A stretch of 64,000 nucleotides of DNA, from assembly GCA_963739795.1 (NCBI GenBank), contig CAVUBL010000016.1, positions 124,001-188,000 on the forward strand, read 5' to 3'. Each line of letters begins with the position of its first letter. The first letter of the stretch is position 1. The DNA comes from CAVUBL01 sp963739795. GTDB lineage: Bacteria; Acidobacteriota; Thermoanaerobaculia; Multivoradales; DATKCC01. Under the pieces are notes generated by a model. It saw nothing but the letters and a program-made list of their open reading frames with translations. It did not search any database and had not been told where the DNA came from. The translations under genes and the position numbers were made by a program. Positions 53,864 to 63,374 of this stretch are shown here, piece by piece.

Positions 53864-54762
53864 GTGGCCGGCCGCCGGATCGAGACCGACCGCCCCCTCG
53901 AAGAGTTGGCGGGGTTCGCCGTGCCCGGCGCGCCGGGACCCGCGCCGCCGGCCGATGCTCCGTGGCTCCCGGCTCCGGAGGCGTGCGAGGGGGGGAGACG
54001 ATCTATTGCGCGCCGGCCTGGATCGGGAACCGGATGCGCGCCACCGTCTGCACCACGGACCCGGCCGGATTCCACCTGGAGATCGAAGGGGCCGGGCGCT
54101 TCTTCGTGGCGGCCGACGGCCGCGGGGCCGCCGTCGTGGCCCCAGCGCCCGGCGCTCCTGCCGCTCTGCTGGTCGAGGTGGCCCTGGGGCCGCTCCTGAT
54201 CCTCGCCCTCGCCCTGGGCGGCATCTTCTGCCTCCACGCCTCAGCGGTCGCGGTGGGCGGCGGCGATGCACCGCCGCGAGCGGTCGCCTTCCTGGGCCCC
54301 AGCGGCAGCGGCAAGTCCACCCTGGCGGCGAGCCTGGCGGGCGCCGGCAGCGTTCTCGGGCACCTCGCCGACGACGTGCTTCCGGTCCGTGCCGATGCCG
54401 GCGGCCTCGAAGTGCGTGCCCGCTTCCCCCAGCTCAAGCTGCCGCCCGACCGCCAGCCGGCGGCCGGCGCTCCGGAGAGCCTCCGCCTGGCCGCCCTCTT
54501 CCTCCTCGCGCCCTCGGAGGACTCCCGCGCCGGCCGCGGAGCGTTGCGCCTCGAAGAGCTCGCCTCTCGGGACGCCGCCCTGGCCTTCGTCCGGCACACG
54601 GCGGCGGCGCGGCTGTTCACACCGGCGCTCCTGGATCGCCACCTCGACGCCGCGGCGGCCGTCGCCGGCCGGCTGCCGGTGTGTCGCCTGACCTACCCCT
54701 GGCTCGGGCGGCCCGTGCCGGGCCTTGCCGAGGCCCTCTTCGCGGGCCTCGAGGCGGTCTGA
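53864..54762 (+). CDS. HPr-kinase-like lasso peptide kinase, frame broken at a G7 run
   Basis: About 300 residues when two frames are joined. The N-terminal part reads in one frame from GTG 53864 (MAGRRIETDRPLEELAGF). At the G7 run 53989-53995 the frame shifts by -1 to ETIYCAPAWIGNRMRATVCT and continues to the stop at 54762. The Walker A FLGPSGSGKSTLAASLAG and the LADDVLPVRAD segment identify the HprK-like kinases of lasso clusters, which phosphorylate the C-terminal Ser of their peptides. The core here ends in Phe, so the usual acceptor is absent. A single missing G would explain the break. The true start could lie further upstream, as the frame is open. Confidence 0.75.
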
Positions 54763-54765
54763 GCG

Positions 54766-55125
54766 GTGCCCGACAGGCCTCAAGGAGCGAGATCCCGCGC
54801 GGTCGTCCGGCCCCGCCCCGGTGTCCTGTGGCGGGAGCTCGAGGGCGAGGCCGTGCTCCTCGATCCCCGGAGCTCGGTCTACTTCTCCCTGAACGCCGTC
54901 GGCACCCGGGTGTGGTGCCTCCTGGAGGAGGGACTCCCCCTCGACCAGGTCCACGCCGCGCTCCAAGCCGAGTACGAGGTCGAGGCCGGGACCCTCTGGC
55001 GGGACCTCGACGAGCTCGTTCGGCGCCTCGCCGAGGAGGGCCTGGTCGACCTCGAGCCCGAGTCCGAGATCGAGCCCAGAAGGGGCGCCGGCGGAGGAGA
55101 GCCCGGAGATGGCCGGACCTCCTGA
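54766..55125 (+). CDS. Lasso leader-binding protein (RRE / PqqD-like, B1)
   Basis: A 119-aa PqqD-like RiPP recognition element, three bases after the kinase gene. The winged-helix core reads LWRELEGEAVLLDPRSSVYF, SLNAVGTRVWCLLEEGLPLD and TLWRDLDELVRRLAEEGLVD. It should bind the precursor leader through the YxxPxL motif and bring it to the B2 protease. An acidic C-terminal tail follows. The end overlaps the B2 start by 17 bases. Confidence 0.9.
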   Translation: MPDRPQGARSRAVVRPRPGVLWRELEGEAVLLDPRSSVYFSLNAVGTRVWCLLEEGLPLDQVHAALQAEYEVEAGTLWRDLDELVRRLAEEGLVDLEPESEIEPRRGAGGGEPGDGRTS

Positions 55126-55519
55126 GCCCACCCCGCCCTCCCGGCTGCCCCTGGCGCTGAGCCTTCTCGGGGTGGACCTGGGCCTTCGCCTCCTCGGCTT
55201 CGGCCGGGTACGCGCCCTGCTCCGCCTCCGGCCGCGGGGGGAGGCGCCGGCAGCCGACGCGGCGCGCCTCGAGGGGGCGCGGGAGCTGGCGCGGCGGGTC
55301 GAGCGGGCGGCCGGCTTCCGGGTCTACCGGGTCCCCTGCCTGGCCCGGGCGCTTCTGCTCGAGCGCCTCCTCGTGCGCCGGGGCCTGCCCGCGACTCTGC
55401 GCATCGGGGTGCGGCGGCCGGGCGACGGGCGCCTCGACGCCCACGCCTGGGTCGAGTGCGGCGACCTCTGTCTCGACCCCGACCCCCGGGTGGCCGAGCG
55501 GTTCGCGCACCTCTCTTGA
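55109..55519 (+). CDS. Lasso leader peptidase (transglutaminase-like, B2)
   Basis: A 136-aa transglutaminase-fold Cys protease. The catalytic Cys is in FRVYRVPCLARALLLERLLV, the His in LDAHAWVECG and the Asp in LCLDPDPRV, the standard B2 triad order. It removes the leader after Leu46 so the cyclase can act. It is the last gene of the operon; its stop codon lies inside the -35 box of the groES promoter. Confidence 0.92.
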   Translation: MAGPPEPTPPSRLPLALSLLGVDLGLRLLGFGRVRALLRLRPRGEAPAADAARLEGARELARRVERAAGFRVYRVPCLARALLLERLLVRRGLPATLRIGVRRPGDGRLDAHAWVECGDLCLDPDPRVAERFAHLS

Positions 55520-55544
55520 CAGCTCTCCCGGTTCCGGGTAGATT
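55516..55544 (+). promoter_or_regulatory. Sigma70-type promoter of groES-groEL
   Basis: TTGACA (55516-55521), 17-bp spacer, TAGATT (55539-55544). Transcription would begin near 55551, inside the CIRCE operator. Confidence 0.88.
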
Positions 55545-55545
55545 G

Positions 55546-55572
55546 TTAGCACTCGTCGGGGTAGAGTGCTAA
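55546..55572 (+). promoter_or_regulatory. CIRCE operator (HrcA-binding site)
   Basis: Perfect TTAGCACTC - N9 - GAGTGCTAA. HrcA binds this inverted repeat and represses chaperonin genes until heat shock. It directly follows the -10 box and precedes groES by about 90 bases. Confidence 0.98.
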
Positions 55573-55660
55573 CAGCTTCCCCCGAACGAGCTCCGAATCC
55601 AACGAAGGGCCGTGCCGTAAATCGCGGCTCGGTCCTGTTTCTTCAAGGAGGAGACGCACC

Positions 55661-55951
55661 GTGAACATCCGTCCACTTCACGATCGGGTCCTGATCAAGC
55701 GCATCGATCAGGACGAGCAGGTCCGCGGCGGCATCATCATCCCGGACACTGCCAAGGAGAAGCCCCAGGAGGCCGAGGTCGTCGCCGTCGGCCCCGGCAA
55801 GCTCAACGAGGATGGCAAGCGCTCGCCCATGGACGTCAAGAAGGGCGACCGCGTCCTCGTCGGCAAGTACTCGGGCAGCGAGGTGAAGATCGAGACCGAG
55901 GACTTCGTGATCCTGCGCGAGGACGAGATCCTCGCCGTCCTCGACAAGTAA
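55661..55951 (+). CDS. groES: Co-chaperonin GroES
   Basis: A 96-aa 10-kDa chaperonin with GTG start and AAGGAGGAG upstream. It opens NIRPLHDRVLIKRIDQDEQV, has the mobile-loop GGIIIPDTAKEKPQ and ends DEILAVLDK. It forms the heptameric lid for GroEL, encoded 82 bases downstream. Controlled by the upstream CIRCE element. Confidence 0.97.
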   Translation: MNIRPLHDRVLIKRIDQDEQVRGGIIIPDTAKEKPQEAEVVAVGPGKLNEDGKRSPMDVKKGDRVLVGKYSGSEVKIETEDFVILREDEILAVLDK

Positions 55952-56033
55952 GCCCGCCGCGCGACCGCGTTCGACCTGAAGACCTGCTACAAAACTCGAC
56001 AATCCGAATCAGCCAATCAGGAGGAATTCCATA

Positions 56034-57668
<1,635 letters not shown>

Positions 57669-57705
57669 CCCTCCCCAGAGAGTCCGGTCTCGACCGGTAG
57701 AATCA

Positions 57706-57746
57706 GCCGGGCGGCTCCACGGGGGTCGCCCGGCTTTCTTCGTCTT
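57706..57746 (+). terminator. Rho-independent terminator of groES-groEL
   Basis: Stem GCCGGGCG / CGCCCGGC with a 13-base loop, followed by TTTCTTCGTCTT. It lies between groEL and the ferritin gene. Confidence 0.9.
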
Positions 57747-57769
57747 CAAAGATCCCCGGAGGAATCCAT

Positions 57770-58282
57770 ATGCTCGCCAGTGCCAAGCTGATCGACGCCT
57801 TGAACACCCAGACCGGAGCGGAGCTGGGCGCGTCTCACCAGTACATCGCCATCGCCAGCTACTTCGACCGTGAAAACCTGCCGGAGCTGTCGCGGTTCTT
57901 CTACCGGCAGGCCGCCGAGGAGCGTAACCACGCCCTGAAGTTCGTTCGGTTCGTCAACGACGTCGAGGGGGTCGTCCAGATCCCGGAGATTCCGGCGCCG
58001 AAGGGGGACTTCTCGTCCGCCGTGGAGGCGGTGAGCCTCTCTCTGGACTGGGAGAAGGAGGTCACCCAGCAGATCTACGGTCTGGTGGACATCGCCCGCG
58101 GGGAGTCGAACCACATCGCCCTGCGTTTCCTCGACTGGTTCGTCACCGAGCAGCTCGAGGAGGTCAACACCATGTCGACCCTCCTGGGCGTCGTTCGCCG
58201 CGCGGGGGAAGACGGCCTGCTCAACGTGGAGAACTACCTGGCTCGCGAGCCGGGCGCTTCGGGTTCCGAGGCGACCGCGTGA
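57770..58282 (+). CDS. Non-haem ferritin
   Basis: A 170-aa ferritin with GGAGGAAT before the ATG. Ferroxidase residues are visible: Glu in TGAELGASHQYIAIASYF, the ExxH in AAEERNHALKF, and the Glu-Gln pair in RFLDWFVTEQLEEV. It oxidises and stores iron as a 24-mer shell. Although close to groEL, the terminator between them suggests a separate promoter, which I could not identify. Confidence 0.93.
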   Translation: MLASAKLIDALNTQTGAELGASHQYIAIASYFDRENLPELSRFFYRQAAEERNHALKFVRFVNDVEGVVQIPEIPAPKGDFSSAVEAVSLSLDWEKEVTQQIYGLVDIARGESNHIALRFLDWFVTEQLEEVNTMSTLLGVVRRAGEDGLLNVENYLAREPGASGSEATA

Positions 58283-58323
58283 GCCGATTCGCGACGCGGC
58301 GAGACCGTTCGCGAAATTACCCC

Positions 58324-58352
58324 TTGACAGAATAAAATCTTCGATGTAGGTT
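58324..58352 (+). promoter_or_regulatory. Promoter-like element downstream of the ferritin gene
   Basis: Perfect -35 TTGACA (58324-58329), 17-bp spacer, weaker -10 TAGGTT (58347-58352), in a locally AT-rich stretch. No plus-strand gene follows, only a terminator about 60 bases on. Confidence 0.6.
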
Positions 58353-58358
58353 ACGTAC

Positions 58359-58450
58359 ACCCTTCACAGGGGTCCGTTCCTTCCGTAGGGCCCACGCAGG
58401 GCTCGACCGAAAGGGGCGCCGGTCGGAGGGGATCGGCGCCCCGACTTTTT
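58359..58450 (+). ncRNA. Candidate small RNA
   Basis: A promoter-like element (58324-58352) and a strong intrinsic terminator (58413-58450) bracket about 92 bases without a credible reading frame. The 5' part can form small CCCT/AGGG and GGGCCC-based hairpins. I recognise no known RNA family. Alternatively the terminator serves the ferritin gene and the promoter match is chance. Confidence 0.4.
58413..58450 (+). terminator. Strong intrinsic terminator
   Basis: Stem GGGGCGCCG / CGGCGCCCC (58413-58421 with 58434-58442), 12-base loop, then gacttttt. It ends either the candidate small RNA or ferritin transcription. Confidence 0.9.
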
Positions 58451-58501
58451 GCCGCCGCGCCAAGCGGCGGCATCTCGAGCGAGCGAAGCGAGTCGAGAGA
58501 T
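58451..58501. repeat. Hairpin plus REP-like palindromic element
   Basis: GCCGCCG / CGGCGGC (58451-58471) is followed by atctcgagcgagcgaagcga gtcgagagat (58472-58501), an imperfect palindrome with CGAGCGAGCGAAGCGAG inside. Elements like the latter are scattered between genes in several GC-rich bacteria, so this may be one copy of a dispersed family; only one copy is in this window. Confidence 0.5.
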
Positions 58502-58511
58502 CCCTTCGAGC

Positions 58512-59330
58512 TCAGTTCACCCAGGGGCCCCGGCGAGGCCCGTCGCTCCGTCCCCGGCCCCCTTCCAGCACTTCCAGCTTCCTCTTGCGGCGCTCGCGCT
58601 CGAGCTCGGCCTGGAGCCGGCGCTTCTGGAGCCGAAGCCACCACTCCCGGAGCATTCGCCGCGGGCCTCCCGCGACCAGCGAGGCATAGGTCACCCAGAC
58701 GGCGGTCACGATTCCCGCGAAGCCCGCCAGGTCCTTGGTCGCCAGGAAGGCGATGAAGCCGAAGAGGACCTCGAGCCACAGGAACCACCGCGCCTGGATC
58801 GGAAGCACGAAGAAGAGCAGGATCGTGGCGTCGCGGTTCAGGGTGGCGAAGGCCGCGATGGTGATGGTGAGCAGCACGCGCTGCCCCTGCATCAAGGAGA
58901 ACGGGGCGGTGAGGGCGGGCACCCCGGAGCTCAGCTCGACGAGCACCTCCACGAGGACGGCCACGAGCGCCGCCACCACCGCGCTGGTCATCACCGTCTG
59001 CCAGAAGCGGCGGCGCCCGAGCTGGTAGAAGACGTCCCGGCCGAACCAGTAGAGGATCAGAAGCTCGAGAAGGATCCAGATGCTCGGCGGCCCGTAGCCC
59101 GAGAACGGGTAGGTGGCGAGCTGCCAGACGAGGCCGCTGCTCCAGACCAGCCCGGTGAGCCGCAGGAGGGCCGGGACGATCTGGGTCGAGGTGAAGAACT
59201 GCAGCGAGTAGGTCACGAACAGCACCGCCAGGAGGGCGACCAGGTCGGTGGGTGCGGGAGTCAGGGGCGGCAGGCCGATGCCCCCGGGGCCGCGGGACCA
59301 GGGACCTCGAGGTGTGGAGCGTCCATTCAT
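58512..59330 (-). CDS. Rhomboid-like membrane protein lacking catalytic residues
   Basis: A 272-aa protein with about six transmembrane helices (first about 29-48, last about 210-230) and a basic coiled C-terminal tail (RRMLREWWLRLQKRRLQAEL). The spacing and the LELLILYWFGRDVFYQLGRR loop recall rhomboid and derlin folds. The protease GxSG motif is replaced by SLMQGQRV and the second catalytic His position reads KDLAGFAGI, so it is likely a non-proteolytic rhomboid relative. Its ATG overlaps the stop of the upstream DUF885 gene. Confidence 0.6.
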   Translation of the reverse strand: MNGRSTPRGPWSRGPGGIGLPPLTPAPTDLVALLAVLFVTYSLQFFTSTQIVPALLRLTGLVWSSGLVWQLATYPFSGYGPPSIWILLELLILYWFGRDVFYQLGRRRFWQTVMTSAVVAALVAVLVEVLVELSSGVPALTAPFSLMQGQRVLLTITIAAFATLNRDATILLFFVLPIQARWFLWLEVLFGFIAFLATKDLAGFAGIVTAVWVTYASLVAGGPRRMLREWWLRLQKRRLQAELERERRKRKLEVLEGGRGRSDGPRRGPWVN

Positions 59331-60475
59331 GGCGCCCCGATCTTACCCGCTGCCTCCGAGGTTTCCTCCGGGATCTTCGCGAGGTACTTCGCCAGGCCGC
59401 CCTCCGGGAGGCTCGCTGGCAGGTCTACGCCGAAGCGCAGCCGTGCGACGTCGGGGATCGGCATCGTCCAGCGCACGAGGCGGTCGTGGAAGGCCTTGAC
59501 GTCGAAGTGGGCCGGCGGCTGCACGCGGGCCTCGAGAGCCGCCCGCAGCTCCAGGATCTGGAGCGCTCCCACGTAGTAGGAGGCTTTCATCGTCGGCTCC
59601 CGGAGGTGCTTGTCGATCTCCTCACGGGCGGTGCCCGGGTCGAGGAGGACGGCCGCAGCGAGCTCCTGCGCGGCCTGGTCCGGCGACAGGCGGCCGGTGT
59701 GGAGATCGGCGTCGATCCACGCCCGGTCGATGCGGAAGAGGACCTCCCGCCAGGCGCCCAGCTCGCGCTTCGGCTCGCCCGCGTAGTAGCCCTGCTCGAG
59801 CATGAGGATCTCGGCGTACTGCGCCCAGCCCTCGCTGAAGAAGCGGTTCTTGAAGCTCGCAGCGGCTCGCTTCAGGGTCGCCTCGTCGGCCGTGGGGTCG
59901 GCCCGGTGTTGGAGAAGGAAGACGACGTGATGCCCCGGGAAGGTCTCGTGGATCGCGAGGGGCGGAATGCAGACCCGGCAGTGGTCGGCCAAGAGCTCGA
60001 CGTTTCCCCGGTGAGTGGTCACCGCCAGCCGGTAACCCAGGTAGGCGGTCAGCGGGTACTTGCCGGGCGGGAAGAACGACGGGGTCTCGATCACCTCCAG
60101 GGGGCCCGGCGGCACGGTGATCAGGCCGCGACGGAGGACGAACTCCCGGGCCCGCTCCGCCTCCCGCCGGTAGGCCTCGAGGACGGCGCGGTCCGTCGGC
60201 GGGTGGTCCCGACGCAGCCGGGCGAAGACCTGTCGCCAGCCCCGGGCGCCGGGATCGATCCGCCGCGCCAGGCGGTCCATGCGTCCCTCGACGACGGCGG
60301 CGTCACGCCGGGCGGCGCGGGCGAGCTCTCCGGGGCCGGCGTCGAGGCCGGCCTGGTCGTGGAGGAGCTGGCGGTAGCGGGCGGCACCGGCCGGCGGAGG
60401 GGGAGGGCCGAGGGTCGGGGGCGGCGCAGAGCACGCCGTGGCGAGCAGGGCGAGAGCCGCGAGGAGGCGCGCCAT
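59327..60475 (-). CDS. DUF885 family lipoprotein, putative zinc hydrolase
   Basis: A 382-aa protein. Start 60475 was chosen for the lipoprotein signal (ARLLAALALLATACSA); an in-frame ATG 35 codons upstream lacks one. TACAAT on the minus strand (60482-60487) lies six bases before the ATG, suggesting a leaderless mRNA. The DUF885 signature IHETFPGHHVVFLLQH (two His plus Glu) and SEGWAQYAEILMLEQGY are intact, resembling zinc metallopeptidases. It is shorter than many DUF885 proteins because the N-terminal region is reduced. The substrate is unknown. Confidence 0.82.
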   Translation of the reverse strand: MARLLAALALLATACSAPPPTLGPPPPPAGAARYRQLLHDQAGLDAGPGELARAARRDAAVVEGRMDRLARRIDPGARGWRQVFARLRRDHPPTDRAVLEAYRREAERAREFVLRRGLITVPPGPLEVIETPSFFPPGKYPLTAYLGYRLAVTTHRGNVELLADHCRVCIPPLAIHETFPGHHVVFLLQHRADPTADEATLKRAAASFKNRFFSEGWAQYAEILMLEQGYYAGEPKRELGAWREVLFRIDRAWIDADLHTGRLSPDQAAQELAAAVLLDPGTAREEIDKHLREPTMKASYYVGALQILELRAALEARVQPPAHFDVKAFHDRLVRWTMPIPDVARLRFGVDLPASLPEGGLAKYLAKIPEETSEAAGKIGAP

Positions 60476-60748
60476 CCTTGGATTGTAGCCTCGGCTCCGC
60501 AGGGCTTCCGCCTCCGTTCTCGACTCCATGGATGTATAGATCAATACCGAGATCTCAACTAACCGATGTGTTTTTAACATTCCGGAGAGAGTCCGAACCG
60601 TCGCTTGGAGGCTAAGCCACCGTCGGTCAGGAACTTCGAGGGCGCTGTCGACTTCTCGCAGATCGCTAAATTTTAATAGCTCGATTTCCTGATATGGGGT
60701 GTCGTATGATACTCTTTACCTATGTGGCATATCGCCTGGAGGTCCATC

Positions 60749-62017
60749 ATGGCCTTACGCAGTCTCGCCAAGCTCTCAGTTCTCACCGCCTCGTTCGGAC
60801 TCTTCGGCCTCGCCGCGACGGTTCCGTGCGCACGGGCCGCCGCCCCCCTGGGGAGCGCCACCCAGATCGCACCGCCCTCCTGGGGACTGGACCGGATCGA
60901 CCAGCGCTCGGCCACCCTCGACGGGCTCTACCGCTACGCCGGTGACGGCACCGGGGTCCACGTCTTCGTGATCGGCACGGGGATCCGCAGCACCCACGTC
61001 GACCTGGGTGGACGCGTCGACACCGCCGACGCCTTCACGATGATCGACGACGGCCTGGGGAGCGAGGACTGCAACGGCCACGGCACCGGGGTCGCCGACA
61101 TCGTCGGCGGCACCCTCTACGGCGTGGCCAAGGGCGTCACCCTCCACTCGGTCCGGGTGGCGGGTTGCAGTGGATCCGCCACGCCGGCCGACGCCGCGGC
61201 GGCTGTCGACTGGGTGACCGAGACTTTCCTGGCCCACCAGAAAGGCAAGGCCACCTCCCGCTGGCGGGCGGTGATCGACCTGGGCCTCGACTTCTCGGGG
61301 ACCGCGACCGGCCTCAACCAGGCGATCTACCGGGCCATGGACGCCGGAATCACCGTCGTGGCGGGCGCCGGCGACGCGGGGGCCGACCGCTGCCTGCCGC
61401 TCCAGCCGGTCCTCTCGGTGCCGGAGGCGATCGTGGTGGGGGCGATGGGCTCCTCCGGTGCTCGGGCGTCGTCCTCGAACTTCGGCGCCTGCGTCGACCT
61501 CTTCGCCCCCGGTGTCGACGTGCCGGCGGCCACGGCGGCCGGCGACACGAGCCAGGGTCTGCTCTCGGGAACGGGCGCGGCGGCGGCCTACGTCGCGGGC
61601 GTGGCCGCTCTCTTCTTGGAGGCCCACCCGGACGCGACGCCGGGCCAGGTCCAGCGGGCCCTCACCGCCTATGCGACCGCCGGCGCGGTGAGCGATCCGG
61701 GGGCCGGCTCGCCCGATCGGTTGCTCTACTCCTTCTTCCTCGGCGACGGAGTCGACGAGCCACCGGTGGCGGCCTTCGACGCGAGCTGTCACCTCGACCA
61801 GGGGGGCTGCGCCTTCGACGCCGGCGCTTCCCTGGACGACGTGGGGATCGCGAGCTACGAGTGGGACTTCGGCGACGGCGCCTCGGTGGTCAAGGGCAGC
61901 GCGACGGTGCACCACAAGTACCACGGGCCGCCGGCCTCGGTCACCGTCACCCTCACTGTGACCGACACCGCCGGCCAGACCTCGAGTACCTCCCGCGAGA
62001 TCGTCTTCGCTCCGTAG
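60749..62017 (+). CDS. Subtilase (S8) homologue missing catalytic Asp and Ser, with PKD domain
   Basis: A 422-aa exported protein. ATG 60749 was chosen because GGAGG lies six bases upstream and a signal peptide follows. The fold is proteinase K-like: VHVFVIGTGIRSTHVDLGGR, DCNGHGTGVADIVGG, and LLSGTGAAAAYVAGVAALFL. The catalytic Asp position is Gly76, the catalytic Ser position is Gly276 and the oxyanion Asn is Ala207; only His111 remains. It should therefore be proteolytically dead. A PKD domain closes the protein (about 340-422; YEWDFGDGASVVKGSATVHH). TATGAT at 60705-60710 is a possible -10. It may be a binding protein or inhibitor-like pseudoenzyme. Confidence 0.85.
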   Translation: MALRSLAKLSVLTASFGLFGLAATVPCARAAAPLGSATQIAPPSWGLDRIDQRSATLDGLYRYAGDGTGVHVFVIGTGIRSTHVDLGGRVDTADAFTMIDDGLGSEDCNGHGTGVADIVGGTLYGVAKGVTLHSVRVAGCSGSATPADAAAAVDWVTETFLAHQKGKATSRWRAVIDLGLDFSGTATGLNQAIYRAMDAGITVVAGAGDAGADRCLPLQPVLSVPEAIVVGAMGSSGARASSSNFGACVDLFAPGVDVPAATAAGDTSQGLLSGTGAAAAYVAGVAALFLEAHPDATPGQVQRALTAYATAGAVSDPGAGSPDRLLYSFFLGDGVDEPPVAAFDASCHLDQGGCAFDAGASLDDVGIASYEWDFGDGASVVKGSATVHHKYHGPPASVTVTLTVTDTAGQTSSTSREIVFAP

Positions 62018-62021
62018 GGCC

Positions 62022-63362
62022 TCAGCGGCGGAAGCGGACGGCGAGCCAGCCGGCCAGCGCGCGGGCCAGGCGCCAGGCCAGGTCGAACGGCCGGGCCGCG
62101 ATCCGCGCCAGGTAGCCGGCCCGGCCGTGCCGCCGGCGGTAGATCGCGTCGACCTCCGCCCGGGTGGGGACCAGGGCCTTGACGATCCGTCGCCGCCAGG
62201 CCGCCGCGCGCTCGAGGCTCGTCCCGCGGTCCTCGGTGGGGGCACCGGCGAGGCGCCGTAGGCCCAGGGAGCGCCGGTAGCCCGGGTCGAGGGCCCCGGC
62301 GAGGAAATGACCGAGGAGCGTGCCGGCGGCGTCCGGGGTCCCTCCGGTGTCGGGGAGTCGCCCCGCGACCAGCCGGGCGCAGAGCTCCCGCGTGGCCCGC
62401 GCCTCCCCGGGGTCGAGGCCCGGATGGGAACCGCGATCGCGTCCCGCCGTGAGCCAGGGCAGACCGGCCTCCAGCAGGGCTTCGCCGTCCGGGCCACCCA
62501 GACCGAGGTCGACCAGGTCGGAGACCATGCGGAAGGGGGGGTAGGCCTCGGGCGCCCAGCCGTGCTGGAGGAGGCCGTGGGCCAGCGCGTGGGCGAGGAG
62601 GACAGGCCGGCTCGGAGCCCGGAGCCCGCCGGCCGCCGCGGGGGTGGTCGCAGAGGTGGGCGGGGCCGCCACCGGGCGCAGGGCCCCGGCGGCCTCGAGA
62701 TCCTCCAAGACCGCGTAGCCGTGGCCGCCCGGCGGCACGAGACCCGGCAGGTGGAGGTGAATCTCGACGGCGCCCAGGCGGGGGTGCGAGATCAAGGGGA
62801 GCTGGTGCTCGTAGGCGGAGAGACCGGACGCCGCGAAGCCCCGGCCCAGGAGGGCATCGTGGAGCTCCGCGGCCCTCTTCGCCGGCACCAGCACGTCCAC
62901 GTCCGAGGCCAGCCGGCCGCCCGGGAGCAGCGCTCCGGTGGCGTAGAGAGCCGCGAACTTGAGCAGCGCGACCGGCAGGCCCAGGGAGCGGGCCACCCCG
63001 GCCAGCTCGGCCGCGAGCTCGTCCAGGAGAAGCGTGCGGGCGATGGCGCCCCGGTGGTCGGCGGCGAAGCCCGCGGCGGCGGCGGCGGCGTCCGGGCCTC
63101 CGCCGAGCTCGGACGCGAGGTGGGCCGCGCGATGCCGGGCACCGATGCGGGCGGCCAGGAAGAGGGCCCGGGAGGAGGCGAGGACGCTCTCGGCGTCGAA
63201 GGGTCGGCTCGGAGCCCCGATCGGAGCCCCGATCGGAGCCAGACCGCCGGTCGGGACCGGAGTCGGGGCCGGAGCTGGAGCGGGACCGAAGGCCCGCATC
63301 AAGATCCAGCGGCGTTCCGGATCCGGGTGCCCGGGCGGCGGCGCGAAGCGGATCCGCGCCAT
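62022..63362 (-). CDS. Uncharacterised nucleotidyltransferase family protein
   Basis: A 446-aa soluble protein of the putative nucleotidyltransferase group (NTP_transf_5-like). The core is LASDVDVLVPAKRAAELHDA with the D-x-D metal pair, preceded by LLKFAALYATGALLPGG and followed by VEIHLHLPGLVPPG. The C-terminal half is helical. The N-terminus carries a Pro/Ala-rich insert from short GAPIGAP repeats (tandem ggagccccgatc units near 63209-63240). Such genes often lie in polysaccharide or RiPP clusters. Here it follows a WecA-type gene on the same strand, 12 bases apart, favouring an envelope-polymer context. Confidence 0.7.
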   Translation of the reverse strand: MARIRFAPPPGHPDPERRWILMRAFGPAPAPAPTPVPTGGLAPIGAPIGAPSRPFDAESVLASSRALFLAARIGARHRAAHLASELGGGPDAAAAAAGFAADHRGAIARTLLLDELAAELAGVARSLGLPVALLKFAALYATGALLPGGRLASDVDVLVPAKRAAELHDALLGRGFAASGLSAYEHQLPLISHPRLGAVEIHLHLPGLVPPGGHGYAVLEDLEAAGALRPVAAPPTSATTPAAAGGLRAPSRPVLLAHALAHGLLQHGWAPEAYPPFRMVSDLVDLGLGGPDGEALLEAGLPWLTAGRDRGSHPGLDPGEARATRELCARLVAGRLPDTGGTPDAAGTLLGHFLAGALDPGYRRSLGLRRLAGAPTEDRGTSLERAAAWRRRIVKALVPTRAEVDAIYRRRHGRAGYLARIAARPFDLAWRLARALAGWLAVRFRR

Positions 63363-63374
63363 GGCGTCACCCCC

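Noticed and set aside
53851..53994. Kinase N-terminus read in the frame of its kinase domain
   Set aside because: That reading is Arg/Pro-rich nonsense, whereas the neighbouring frame gives family-like AYRVAGRRIETDRPLEEL.
58359..58450. 4.5S (signal recognition particle) RNA
   Set aside because: The conserved GGAAGCAGCC-type loop and its partner are absent on both strands.
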